From Anaerolineales bacterium (GTDB lineage Bacteria > Chloroflexota > Anaerolineae > Anaerolineales > Villigracilaceae), in NCBI GenBank assembly GCA_021462845.1, contig JAJTXU010000022.1, forward strand, positions 1 through 34,558: a stretch of DNA of 34,558 nucleotides. The letters are read 5' to 3'. Below the pieces are notes generated by a model that searched no databases, was not told where the DNA came from, and saw only the letters and a list, made by a program, of their open reading frames with translations. Below, piece after piece: positions 16,801 to 24,550 of the stretch (positions are counted from its first letter, which is position 1; every line of letters starts with the position of its first letter). The position numbers and the translations under genes were made by a program.

Positions 16801-17961
16801 ATGAACCAAAAGAAAGTGACGAAGTGGCTGGGGTTGGTCATGGCGATCAGCCTGATCCTCACAGCCTGCGGCGGCGGAGGCGAACAGCCTTCAGAGCCGC
16901 AAACAACGGACGGCGCAAAGGTTACCTCCAGCGGCTTTACATGCCCGGAGCCAAGCCCGCGCGTGGACGTGACCTCGACGGAATTGAACGTCTTCGTGTG
17001 GACGGAATACTTCCCGCAAGACATGCTCGATTGCTTCGAACTCGTCTATGGTATCAAGTTGAACCGCGACGAATACTCCAGCAACGAAGAAATGTACGCC
17101 AAGGTCTCTGCGGGCGGCACGGCGTATGATCTCGTCCAGCCGACCGATTACATCGTCCCGTTGATGATCCGCCAGGGCTTGTTACAAGAGTACGATCATG
17201 CCCAACTGCCTAACCTGAAGAACATCGATACGGGCTGGTTGGACAAGAGTTTCGATCCCGGCAATAAATACAGCGTTCCTTACCTTGCCGGCACCGACGC
17301 GATCGTGGTAAACACGGACGCGGTCGAAAACGTGCCTCAGTCGTGGGCAGACCTGTGGAAACCGGAATACGCCGGCAAGATGGTCTTCATTGACGATTCG
17401 CGCGCGGTCATCGGCATCACGCTTCTCACGCTTGGGTACGATGTCAACACCACCGACCCCGCCCAACTCGATGAGGCAAAGGCAAAGCTGGCTGAACTTG
17501 TCTCCAATATCAAAGTATTCGACAGCGACAGCCCCAAGACCGCGTTGATCGCCGGCGACGCGGACCTCGGCATGGTCTGGACCGGCGAAGCCTATATCGC
17601 CAACCAGGAGAATCCCGCCATCCAATACATCTATCCAACCGAGGGTCCCATCCTTTGGCAGGATAACTTCGTGATGCTAAAAGACGCCGCTCACGCCGAT
17701 GCGGCTTATGCCTGGCTGAACTACATGATGCAGGGCGATGTCTTCTGGCTGACCATGCGCGATTTCCAATATACCAACCCGAACAAAGCCGCGTTGGAAT
17801 ACGCCAAAACAAATCAGCCGGAGGTCTATAGCTCCTATGCCGATTCTCCGATTACCAATCCGCCCGCTGAAGTCATCGCGAACGGACACGGCATCGAAGA
17901 TGTCGGCGACGCCACGCCGCTCTACGATGATATTTGGGTGGAGGTAAAAGGAAGTAACTAA
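16801..17961 (+). CDS. potD: Spermidine/putrescine-binding lipoprotein PotD
   Basis: A 386-residue PotD-class binding protein. The signal peptide has lipobox LTAC with Cys23, followed by a Gly-rich linker. After the anchor, STELNVFVWTEYFPQDML opens lobe one, YDLVQPTDYIVP follows, and DNFVMLKDAAHADAAYAWLNYMM lies in the second lobe, all standard for polyamine-binding proteins. Two further cysteines (48 and 78) could form a disulfide. AAAGGAG precedes the start. It is the last gene of potABCD, after a palindromic spacer, and a paralogue of the protein at 8374. The fine specificity (spermidine or putrescine) cannot be read from the sequence. Confidence 0.92.
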   Translation: MNQKKVTKWLGLVMAISLILTACGGGGEQPSEPQTTDGAKVTSSGFTCPEPSPRVDVTSTELNVFVWTEYFPQDMLDCFELVYGIKLNRDEYSSNEEMYAKVSAGGTAYDLVQPTDYIVPLMIRQGLLQEYDHAQLPNLKNIDTGWLDKSFDPGNKYSVPYLAGTDAIVVNTDAVENVPQSWADLWKPEYAGKMVFIDDSRAVIGITLLTLGYDVNTTDPAQLDEAKAKLAELVSNIKVFDSDSPKTALIAGDADLGMVWTGEAYIANQENPAIQYIYPTEGPILWQDNFVMLKDAAHADAAYAWLNYMMQGDVFWLTMRDFQYTNPNKAALEYAKTNQPEVYSSYADSPITNPPAEVIANGHGIEDVGDATPLYDDIWVEVKGSN

Positions 17962-17968
17962 ATTTAGA

Positions 17969-18017
17969 ATCAAGATTGGAGACTGGAGACTTTCAACCTC
18001 CAGCCTCCGATCTTGAT
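17969..18017. terminator. Long hairpin after potD (R4-derived, probable terminator)
   Basis: ATCAAGATTGGAGACTGGAG (17969-17988) pairs with 17998-18017 over 20 positions with two non-Watson-Crick positions and a 9-base loop. It starts 8 bases after the potD stop. The sequence is R4-type, so this copy shows R4 forming a complete hairpin. There is no T-run, so it could protect the 3' end of the mRNA or end transcription inefficiently. Confidence 0.55.
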
Positions 18018-18118
18018 CTGTCCTCGCTTCATTCGCAGGGGAAGCCTGATTCGGCTTCGGGTGCCAGTACCGCAAAGTTCACTTTGCGCTCGCGGAATGC
18101 TAGACCAACTTGGGAAAG

Positions 18119-18279
18119 CGTAGTGACGACTTATGGAAATTAACAAATAAATGCCGTAACCGCGTAGTTGGCGTTCTCTAACGCCAACGGGCGCGTCAGA
18201 GGACGCGCTCTACGCAGATACGAGATTATTTTCTTAAAGTTCATCATTCGTCAAAGCAACGACTGAAGTCGTCACTACA
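18119..18279. repeat. Nested inverted-repeat region between potD and the oxidoreductase gene
   Basis: The outer arms GTAGTGACGACTT (18120-18132) and AAGTCGTCACTAC (18266-18278) are perfect over 13 bases. Inside, GCGTAG...CTACGC encloses two hairpins, GTTGGCGTT/AACGCCAAC and GCGCGTC/GACGCGC. This cruciform-like block dominates the 381-base gap before 18343. The rest is the R4 hairpin and a Cys/Gly-coding-like but stop-containing stretch with no gene. Confidence 0.6.
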
Positions 18280-18342
18280 GATTTACAATACTTGTCCGTC
18301 CCGACGAATACCATCGGACGCGGAGCCAACCGAAAGGATTTT

Positions 18343-19551
18343 ATGCGAGTTTTACTCGTAGGGGTTGGGGGAGTGGGGGAAGCCATCGCCGCCATCGCAA
18401 AACCACGCAAGTGGATGGAGTTGATCGTGCTTGCCGATTACAACATCAAACGCGCCGAAGAGGTGCAAAAGAAATTAGGGGATGACAAGCGATTTCCTGT
18501 CGAAGCGATTGACGCCAGCAAACAGGAAAACATCGAAGCGCTGGCGAAGAAATATAATGTTGACCTCATCATGAACGCGGTGGATCCCGTGTTCAACAAA
18601 CAAATTTTCGACGCGGCATACAATGCGGGCGTGAACTACATGGATATGGCAATGACCCTCTCCGAGCCGCATCCGACCGATCCATTCAACAAGGTCGGTG
18701 TCAAACTTGGAGATTATCAATTCGAGAAAGCGAAAGAATGGGAGGAGAAAGGTTTGCTCGCCCTCGTCGGTTGCGGCGTGGAGCCCGGCATGGCGGACGT
18801 GTTCGCGCGTTACGCTTCCGATCATCTCTTCGATGAAATTGACGAGATCGGCGTGCGCGACGGCGGCGACCTGTACGTGGAGGGGCTTGAATTCGCGCCG
18901 ACATTTTCGATCTGGACGACGATCGAAGAGTGCCTGAACCCTCCCGTCATTTACGAAGAAGGCAAGGGCTGGTTTACCACCGCGCCGTTCTCCGAGCCGG
19001 AGATGTTCGACTTCCCCGAAGGCATCGGCAAAGTGGAGGTAGTCAACGTGGAGCATGAGGAAGTCCTGCTCGTGCCGCGCTGGATCAAAGGCGTTAAGCG
19101 GGTAACTTTCAAGTATGGACTCGGCGATGAATTTACCGAAGTGTTACGAACACTTCACAAGTTGAATTTAGATAACAAGGAAAAGATCAAAGTAAAGGGA
19201 GTCGAAGTCGCGCCGCGCGACGTGGTCGCCGCGTGTTTACCCGATCCCGCCCACCTCGGCGATAAGATGCATGGCAAGACCTGCGCAGGAACGTGGGTGA
19301 AAGGCACGAAAGATGGCAAGAAGAAAGAAGTTTATCTCTATCAAGTGGCCGACAATCAAGAGTGCATGAGCAAGTGGAATTGCCAGGCAGTCGTCGCGCA
19401 GACCGCGTTCACGCCTGTCATCGCGATGGAGTTGCTCGAAAAAGGAATCTGGAAAGGCTCAGGCGTGCTGGGACCCGAGGCGTTCGATCCGATTCCATTT
19501 ATGGAGAGAATGGCGGAGTATGGGTTTCCGTATGGGATGCGGGAAGGTTGA
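18343..19551 (+). CDS. Saccharopine dehydrogenase-family oxidoreductase
   Basis: A 402-residue protein. The N-terminal Rossmann domain has GVGGVGEA (7-14) followed by VLADYNIKRAEEV; VGCGVEPGMADVFARY lies near the domain junction; the C-terminal domain holds VKRVTFKYGLGDEF, VEVAPRDVV and a TKDGKKKEVYLYQVADN segment like that of lysine 6-dehydrogenase and carboxy(nor)spermidine dehydrogenase relatives. These enzymes use NAD(P) to make or break a C-N bond at an amine. Start 18343 is fixed by GAAAGGA. It lies directly after potABCD and before the aminobutyraldehyde dehydrogenases, so a polyamine or lysine substrate is likely. Possible roles are lysine 6-dehydrogenase, carboxyspermidine dehydrogenase, or oxidative cleavage of spermidine at the secondary amine (speculative). 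Confidence 0.82.
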   Translation: MRVLLVGVGGVGEAIAAIAKPRKWMELIVLADYNIKRAEEVQKKLGDDKRFPVEAIDASKQENIEALAKKYNVDLIMNAVDPVFNKQIFDAAYNAGVNYMDMAMTLSEPHPTDPFNKVGVKLGDYQFEKAKEWEEKGLLALVGCGVEPGMADVFARYASDHLFDEIDEIGVRDGGDLYVEGLEFAPTFSIWTTIEECLNPPVIYEEGKGWFTTAPFSEPEMFDFPEGIGKVEVVNVEHEEVLLVPRWIKGVKRVTFKYGLGDEFTEVLRTLHKLNLDNKEKIKVKGVEVAPRDVVAACLPDPAHLGDKMHGKTCAGTWVKGTKDGKKKEVYLYQVADNQECMSKWNCQAVVAQTAFTPVIAMELLEKGIWKGSGVLGPEAFDPIPFMERMAEYGFPYGMREG

Positions 19552-19553
19552 CG

Positions 19554-19588
19554 GAGACCTCCGAGTTCTTCAAGAACTCGGAGGTCTC
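19554..19588. terminator. Bidirectional hairpin between convergent genes
   Basis: A near-perfect palindrome: GAGACCTCCGAGTTCTT pairs with AAGAACTCGGAGGTCTC around a single central base (17-bp arms). It lies 3 bases after the stop of the oxidoreductase gene and 2 bases before the stop of the convergent minus-strand gene, so it can end transcription from both sides. There is no long T-run. Confidence 0.7.
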
Positions 19589-19590
19589 GA

Positions 19591-20703
19591 TTACGTTAAT
19601 CCGACTCGGCGAAAACGATCCATGAGGGCAACGCTCTTTCCAAATTTCTCAACGATCAGTTTGAAGCGTTTGGCAAAATTGGCTTCCCTTTGTTTGTATT
19701 TTGCCATATCCTTTAATTCTGCTAAGAGGCTCGTAGCTTCATCGTAGGTTTTTGCGCGTTTCTCTGTCAGCAGGTTTTCAACGTGCGCCCAAAACGTGTC
19801 CTCATTGCTGGCAAGTTTTTCGAGCCGTTGGATTTTCTTGCGTTTGGCTTCCTCGCGCGCCTTTCGCTCCTCTTCCTGTTGAATTCTTTTGGCTTGCCCA
19901 AATAATTCGTCTGTGGTGCGGGTGGGCTGCGCGCGAGAAGCCGCCTTTGCGCCCGCTAGTTCAGTTAGATGTTTTTTCAGAGATAAAACCGCGCCGGGCT
20001 CGCCTCGCAAGATTTGTAAGAGGTGAGAATCGCGTTCATCGGCGCTCAATTTTTGGATGGCGGATTCGAGGTCAGGCTGAGGCGTGCTTGTGATTTGTCC
20101 GCTGGTATCAGCCGCGGCGGAGATCAAATGTGGGTCTATTTCGAAAAATTCCGCAAGCGCTTGCAAGCTGGCGTTCAGTTTTTTCAACCCAGCGGGCACA
20201 GGCGGTTCGAACTTCGTGCCTTCGGAGTTGTTCTCTGAGGCGATAGCCTTGAGCCAGATCAGGTAAAGCGCCCGCATGTCACCTTGCAGAAGTTGTTCGC
20301 GCAATGGAGTTAATTGACCCAGAATATTTTCCGATTCCACCCATTCAAAGAAATCTGCATCATCGTTGATTTGAAGTTCCAGAGTGAAGTATTTCCCGTG
20401 ATCCTCAAGAATGATGCGATCTTCGAGTAGATAGGGTTGGAACGTGGTAAGTTCGACAAGGCTTTTTGGTAAGCGGAAGATGAGTCTGCGCCAGCCGAAA
20501 TTCGAGTCGTAGAGAAAGGCATCGAAATAGTCGAGCAAAACTTTTTGTGGATCGTGTTTAAAATCTCCCCACGAGTAGGTAACGATTGCTTGGGTGGATG
20601 TGACCGTATCCATGTGGCTGGAGAGTTCATTGACCGCCGATTGTTCGCGGGCAGTAAGCGGACGGTCTATAGTCTGCCATTCATAATATTGATATTCGCT
20701 CAT
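19591..20703 (-). CDS. Uncharacterised 370-residue protein
   Basis: Family not named with confidence; I recall similar N-termini (MSEYQYYEW...IDRPLTAREQ...LSS) in conserved bacterial proteins of unknown role. Residues 1-170 look like a compact alpha/beta domain with aromatic-rich stretches (YSWGDFKHDP, DSNFGWRRLIFRLPKSLV). Residues 180-250 are helical, 265-300 form a charged coiled coil (KRIQQEEERKAREEAKRKK), and the basic C-terminus includes a conserved-looking RFKLIVEKFGKSVALMDRFRRVGL. There is no signal peptide or membrane segment, so it is cytoplasmic. CGGAG precedes the start. It follows the CcbP-like gene by 14 bases on the same strand, and the two form a minus-strand pair unrelated to the polyamine genes. 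Confidence 0.75.
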   Translation of the reverse strand: MSEYQYYEWQTIDRPLTAREQSAVNELSSHMDTVTSTQAIVTYSWGDFKHDPQKVLLDYFDAFLYDSNFGWRRLIFRLPKSLVELTTFQPYLLEDRIILEDHGKYFTLELQINDDADFFEWVESENILGQLTPLREQLLQGDMRALYLIWLKAIASENNSEGTKFEPPVPAGLKKLNASLQALAEFFEIDPHLISAAADTSGQITSTPQPDLESAIQKLSADERDSHLLQILRGEPGAVLSLKKHLTELAGAKAASRAQPTRTTDELFGQAKRIQQEEERKAREEAKRKKIQRLEKLASNEDTFWAHVENLLTEKRAKTYDEATSLLAELKDMAKYKQREANFAKRFKLIVEKFGKSVALMDRFRRVGLT

Positions 20704-20717
20704 GTTTTTTCTCCGAA

Positions 20718-21085
20718 CTAGAACCTATATCCCATCGCAACCCAGTAATGCCAATCGGCAATGGCTTCTTTTGTTTCTGCGTTCACTTTTATAGCGCGGA
20801 TTTGCCCAAGCGGGACACCCATTTCGCGGCCCTGCCATTTGATCTGGACGAAAATTTCATGCGCGCAGTCGTCTTCATCGCACATATCGGTAACTTCCAC
20901 GCGCTCGCCTTTTTGTAGAGGTGAAACGCCGCGCTTTTCGATGCACTCGCCCGTGAATGGAAAAGTAATCTTTTCTTCGAGATAATAGTACCAGCCGAGG
21001 CGCGCTCGCCTTCATCATAGGCGTCCACAATGATCCAATCTGTGATACGTTGCTCGCGCTTTTTATCTTCTTTTTGTTTCGGCAT
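20718..21085 (-). pseudogene. CcbP-like calcium-binding protein, frameshifted
   Basis: Two overlapping frames together encode one protein of about 122 residues. The first frame gives MPKQKEDKKREQRITDW then IIVDAYDEGERA. After a break near 20999-21004, the next frame continues LGWYYYLEEKITFPFTGEC, then PLQKGERVEVTDMCDEDDC, and ends EAIADWHYWVAMGYRF. This is the pattern of the CcbP calcium-binding family. One base is missing in a GC-alternating tract, so the gene is either a recent pseudogene or carries a sequencing/assembly error. It is upstream of, and probably co-transcribed with, the 370-residue gene. An in-frame TTG at 21112 would extend it slightly. Confidence 0.8.
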
Positions 21086-21277
21086 GATCGTACTATACAA
21101 GAAATTCTTCAAACTAACAAGACCATTGTCAGTCGCGGAGTCCGCTTGAGCGGGCTTGGTAGGAATAGCGCGGACGTTTATGTCCGTGCGGTGTTGCGGT
21201 GTGAATGAAACTCGAAGAAACTGAATCAGACTTACCTATAGAAAGACGCGGTGTTTGTCTCATTCGGAATAAATGTA

Positions 21278-21306
21278 TTGTCAATGATTAATCGTTCCTG
21301 TATAAT
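21278..21306 (+). promoter_or_regulatory. Consensus sigma70 promoter of the first aminobutyraldehyde dehydrogenase
   Basis: TTGTCA (21278-21283) and TATAAT (21301-21306) are separated by exactly 17 bases, the strongest promoter seen in the window. Transcription would start near 21313, with GAGGAGAA just before the ATG at 21339. A GCGGACGTTTATGTCCGTGC hairpin-like dyad lies upstream near 21170-21190. Confidence 0.8.
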
Positions 21307-21338
21307 TTCGACATCCTGAAATTCTCACGAGGAGAAAC

Positions 21339-22778
21339 ATGGACTACAAACTCTGGATTGACGGCAAGTGGCAGGACTCGCAGGGCGGCGGAAAGATGCC
21401 CATTGAAAATCCTGCGACGGGCGAAAAGATTGCCGAAGTGCAGGACGCTTCGCGCGCGGATGTGGACAAAGCTGTGCAAGCCGCGAAGTCTGCGTTTTAC
21501 GATGGGCGTTGGTCGCGCAAGACTCCCAGCGAACGCTCGAAAGCGATTTGGAAACTGGCTGACCTGCTCGAAGCCAACTCGGAGGAATTTGCGCGCGTCG
21601 AAAGCGAGAACACGGGCAAGCCGTATAAATTTTTGAGCCTTGCCAGCGACGTCCCTTTTACTGTTGACAACTTAAGATTTTTCGCCACCGCGGCGCGTGA
21701 CACGCACGGCTCGCACGCAGGCGAATTCATGGCGGGATACACGTCCATCTATCGGCGCGAACCTGTGGGCGTGATCGGACAAATCACGCCATGGAATTAT
21801 CCACTCAACATGGCGGGCTGGAAGATCGGACCCGCGCTCGCGGCGGGTTGTACCATCGTGTTGAAGCCCGCGCCTGGCACACCTCTCACTACACTGATGC
21901 TTGCTGAATTAATTAAAGAGGCTGGGATTCCCGACGGCGTGGTCAACATCATCTCAGGCGGCAATGACGCGGGTCAGGCATTGACGGAGCATCCCGACGT
22001 GAGGATGATCTGCGTGACGGGTTCATCAGGCACTGGCAAAAAAGTGATGAAGACCGCGGCGGATACATTGAAGCGCGTTCATCTCGAACTTGGCGGCAAG
22101 GCTCCGTTCATCGTGTTCGACGACTCGGATCCCGAACTGGTTGCGGCGAAAGCGTCCTTTGCGGCGACGGCGAACACGGGTCAGGATTGCACCGCCGCGA
22201 CGCGCATCTACGTGGAAAAAGGTCGCGCCAAAGATATGCGCGAAGCGGTTGTTGAAGCGATGAGAAATACAAAAGTCGGTTTGCCGTTTGACGATGGCGT
22301 TGTGATGGGTCCGCTGATCTCAGGGATTCAGCGCGAGCGCGTCAGCGGATTTGTAGATCGCGCAAAATCGCAAGGCGCGAAGATTCTCACAGGCGGCGGC
22401 GTGCCGAAAGATTTGCAGAAAGGTTATTACTACGAGCCGACGGTCATCTCGGATGTTCAACAGGATTGGGAGATCGTGCAGAGCGAAGTGTTTGGTCCCG
22501 TGATTACCGTGCAGGAATTTGATAATGAAGAACAGGCGCTGCATTTCGGCAATGATGTGTTGTACGGCTTGGCGGCTTCGGTCTTCACCAAGGATGTCGG
22601 TCGCGCCATGCGGCTGACGAGTCAACTGGAGTTTGGCACGGTCTGGGTCAACGACCATCTGCCGATCACGTCCGAGACCCCGCACGGCGGATTCAAACAA
22701 TCGGGCTTCGGCAAGGATTTGTCGGCGGAAGCGGTTGGCGATTATCAGATCACGAAGCATGTGATGATCGCGCAATAA
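21339..22778 (+). CDS. Gamma-aminobutyraldehyde dehydrogenase-like enzyme, copy 1
   Basis: A 479-residue NAD(P)-dependent aldehyde dehydrogenase: TPWNYPL (150-156), VTGSSGTGK (226-234), catalytic base Glu250 in LELGGKAP, and nucleophile Cys284 in NTGQDCTAATR. The C-terminal HGGFKQSGFGKDLSAEA...ITKHVM signature and GQDCTA nucleophile loop are those of PatD/PuuC-type aminobutyraldehyde and betaine-aldehyde dehydrogenases. It would oxidise 4-aminobutanal (from the PatA-like enzyme) to GABA, or 3-aminopropanal to beta-alanine. It is very similar over its whole length to the gene at 24551, which suggests duplication. A consensus promoter precedes it and an R1 repeat follows 6 bases after the stop. 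Confidence 0.85.
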   Translation: MDYKLWIDGKWQDSQGGGKMPIENPATGEKIAEVQDASRADVDKAVQAAKSAFYDGRWSRKTPSERSKAIWKLADLLEANSEEFARVESENTGKPYKFLSLASDVPFTVDNLRFFATAARDTHGSHAGEFMAGYTSIYRREPVGVIGQITPWNYPLNMAGWKIGPALAAGCTIVLKPAPGTPLTTLMLAELIKEAGIPDGVVNIISGGNDAGQALTEHPDVRMICVTGSSGTGKKVMKTAADTLKRVHLELGGKAPFIVFDDSDPELVAAKASFAATANTGQDCTAATRIYVEKGRAKDMREAVVEAMRNTKVGLPFDDGVVMGPLISGIQRERVSGFVDRAKSQGAKILTGGGVPKDLQKGYYYEPTVISDVQQDWEIVQSEVFGPVITVQEFDNEEQALHFGNDVLYGLAASVFTKDVGRAMRLTSQLEFGTVWVNDHLPITSETPHGGFKQSGFGKDLSAEAVGDYQITKHVMIAQ

Positions 22779-22784
22779 AAATTC

Positions 22785-22934
22785 GGTGGTCGAGTAGTCC
22801 TGAGCGGAGCGTAGCGAAAACGAAGGACGTATCGAGACCACCTGTGTTCAACTAGATATTTGTTGCAACATTGCTTTTGAATACCTGTTGGTCTCGGTAC
22901 GTGGCGCGACGATCACGCGCCACTACTCGACCAA
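22785..22934. repeat. R1 repeat, copy 5 (full length, diverged core)
   Basis: A 150-bp element starting GGTGGTCGAGTAGTCC and ending CACTACTCGACCAAC. The arms match copy 1 (right arm GGCGCGACGATCACGCG almost identical), but the central core is different (GTGTTCAACTAGATATTTG...). The arms are therefore better conserved than the core. Confidence 0.8.
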
Positions 22935-22968
22935 CGAACTTTGCAAAGTTTTTGAAAACACATTTTTA

Positions 22969-22974
22969 TATAAT
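22969..22974 (+). promoter_or_regulatory. Possible -10 box upstream of the third aldehyde dehydrogenase
   Basis: TATAATTTCG (22969-22978) is identical to the -10 region of the promoter at 21301-21310 and lies 29 bases before the start codon. No good -35 box is at 17 bases, so it may need an activator or simply be A+T-rich leader. Confidence 0.4.
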
Positions 22975-23002
22975 TTCGCCAAAAAAATGATTGGAGAACG
23001 AA

Positions 23003-24427
23003 ATGGAATACAAACTCTTGATTGACGGTCAGTGGGGCGGGAGCGGGACTCCGCTGGAAGTGAAAAATAAATATGACGGGAAAACCGTCGGCGTGATTCA
23101 AACCGCGACCAAGGAAGATTTGAACAAAGCCATAGACGCCGCCGAACGCGCCGAAGACACGATGGCAGACATGCCCGCGCACAAACGCGCTGAGATTCTT
23201 TTGCGCGTGGCGAGTCTGATCCGCGAACGATCCGAATATCTTTCAAAGACCATCGCCGCCGAAGCGGGCAAAGCGCTCAAGTTTGCGCGCGCCGAAGTGG
23301 ATCGCGCTCAAAGCACGTTCACGATCGCCGCCGAGGAAGCGAAACGATTACACGGCGAAACGATCCCGCTGGACGCGGTTCCAAGCGGCGAAGGCTATTT
23401 CGGATTCTGGACCCGCCGTCCCGTCGGCGTGATCGCGGCGATCAGCCCGTTTAACTTCCCGTTGAATCTGGTCGCGCATAAAGTGGCTCCCGCGTTGGCG
23501 GCGGGTAATACGGTAGTGCTGAAGCCTGCTACGACAACTCCGCTGGCGGCGGCGAAGTTGTGTCAAATCTTGCATGAGGCGGGCGTTCCCGCTGGCGCGA
23601 TCAATCTGGTCGTTGGCGGAGGCGGGACGGTGGGCGAGTGGCTCATCACCGACGAGCGCGTGGACAAGATCACGTTCACGGGTTCGCCTGAAATTGGACG
23701 GCACATTTTGTCTGTGGCGGGAATCAAAAAAGTGACTCTCGAACTCGGCAACACGTCGCCCGTCGTCGTCGCGCCCGATGCGGATTTGGACTTCGTCGCC
23801 AAACGCTGCGCGGTCGGCGCGTATTACAACTCGGGGCAGGTGTGCATTTCGGTGCAGCGCATTTACAGCGAGAAGAAAGTGTTCGAGCCGTTCTCTGAAA
23901 AATTCGTCAAAGCGACCGAGGCGATGGTGGTCGGCGATCCGCTCGATGAGCGCGTGGACGTTGGACCGATGATCGACTCGAAGGAAGTGGATCGAATCGA
24001 AAGTTGGGTCAACGAGGCGCAAGGGTCGGGTGCGAAAGTGTTGACGGGCGGCAAACGCGAAGGGACTGTGTATTATCCGACCGTGTTGACGAACGTTGAG
24101 TCGGACATGAAAGTTGTGGCGGAGGAGACGTTCGGTCCCGTCGCATCGGTGATTTCGAGCGACGATTTTGAATCCGCGTTGAGGCAAGCCAATGATTCAA
24201 AGTTTGGTTTGCAGGTCGGTGTGTTCACCAACGATGTAAACCGCGTGTTCAAAGCCGTGAAGCGATTGAACTTCGGCGGGGTTATTATCAACGACACGCC
24301 AAACTTCCGCGCCGATCACATGCCCTACGGCGGTAACCGCGAAAGCGGACTCGGGCGCGAGGGCTTGAAGTTTGCGATGGAAGATATGACGAATATTCAG
24401 TTGGTGGCGATTCGGTTGAATTCATAA
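23003..24427 (+). CDS. NAD(P)-dependent aldehyde dehydrogenase (substrate unassigned)
   Basis: A 474-residue aldehyde dehydrogenase with SPFNFPLNL (148-156), FTGSPEIGR (225-233), general base Glu247 in LELGN, catalytic Cys281 in NSGQVCISVQR, and a C-terminal MPYGGNRESGLGREG signature. The GQVCISVQR loop recalls lactaldehyde/glyceraldehyde-3-phosphate-type non-phosphorylating enzymes rather than aminobutyraldehyde enzymes. In this context it may oxidise succinate semialdehyde or another short aldehyde, but the substrate cannot be read from the sequence. ATG 23003 is set by GGAGAA; an in-frame TTG lies at 22991. It lies between the two paralogous aminobutyraldehyde dehydrogenases. Confidence 0.85.
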   Translation: MEYKLLIDGQWGGSGTPLEVKNKYDGKTVGVIQTATKEDLNKAIDAAERAEDTMADMPAHKRAEILLRVASLIRERSEYLSKTIAAEAGKALKFARAEVDRAQSTFTIAAEEAKRLHGETIPLDAVPSGEGYFGFWTRRPVGVIAAISPFNFPLNLVAHKVAPALAAGNTVVLKPATTTPLAAAKLCQILHEAGVPAGAINLVVGGGGTVGEWLITDERVDKITFTGSPEIGRHILSVAGIKKVTLELGNTSPVVVAPDADLDFVAKRCAVGAYYNSGQVCISVQRIYSEKKVFEPFSEKFVKATEAMVVGDPLDERVDVGPMIDSKEVDRIESWVNEAQGSGAKVLTGGKREGTVYYPTVLTNVESDMKVVAEETFGPVASVISSDDFESALRQANDSKFGLQVGVFTNDVNRVFKAVKRLNFGGVIINDTPNFRADHMPYGGNRESGLGREGLKFAMEDMTNIQLVAIRLNS

Positions 24428-24432
24428 TCAAC

Positions 24433-24530
24433 ATGTCGTTGCGAGCCGCACTCTTGTTCTTTGCGGCGAAGCAATCTCCACGAGTGAGGAGATTGCTTCG
24501 GACGAAAGAGCATCGCCCTCGCAATGACAT
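24433..24530. repeat. R2 palindromic intergenic repeat, copy 2
   Basis: Outer arms ATGTCGTTGCGAG and CTCGCAATGACAT with the inner pair GAAGCAATCTCC / GGAGATTGCTTC, as in copy 1 at 1803. It fills the gap between two aldehyde dehydrogenase genes. Confidence 0.7.
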
Positions 24531-24550
24531 AACACACATGAGGAGAAACC

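Noticed and set aside
20990-21010. Programmed ribosomal frameshift in the CcbP-like gene
   Set aside because: There is no slippery heptamer of the usual X-XXY-YYZ type and no obvious downstream pseudoknot; a one-base deletion or sequencing error is simpler.
3241-22934. R1 repeats as a CRISPR array
   Set aside because: The copies are kilobases apart, palindromic and not separated by uniform spacers; no cas genes are present.
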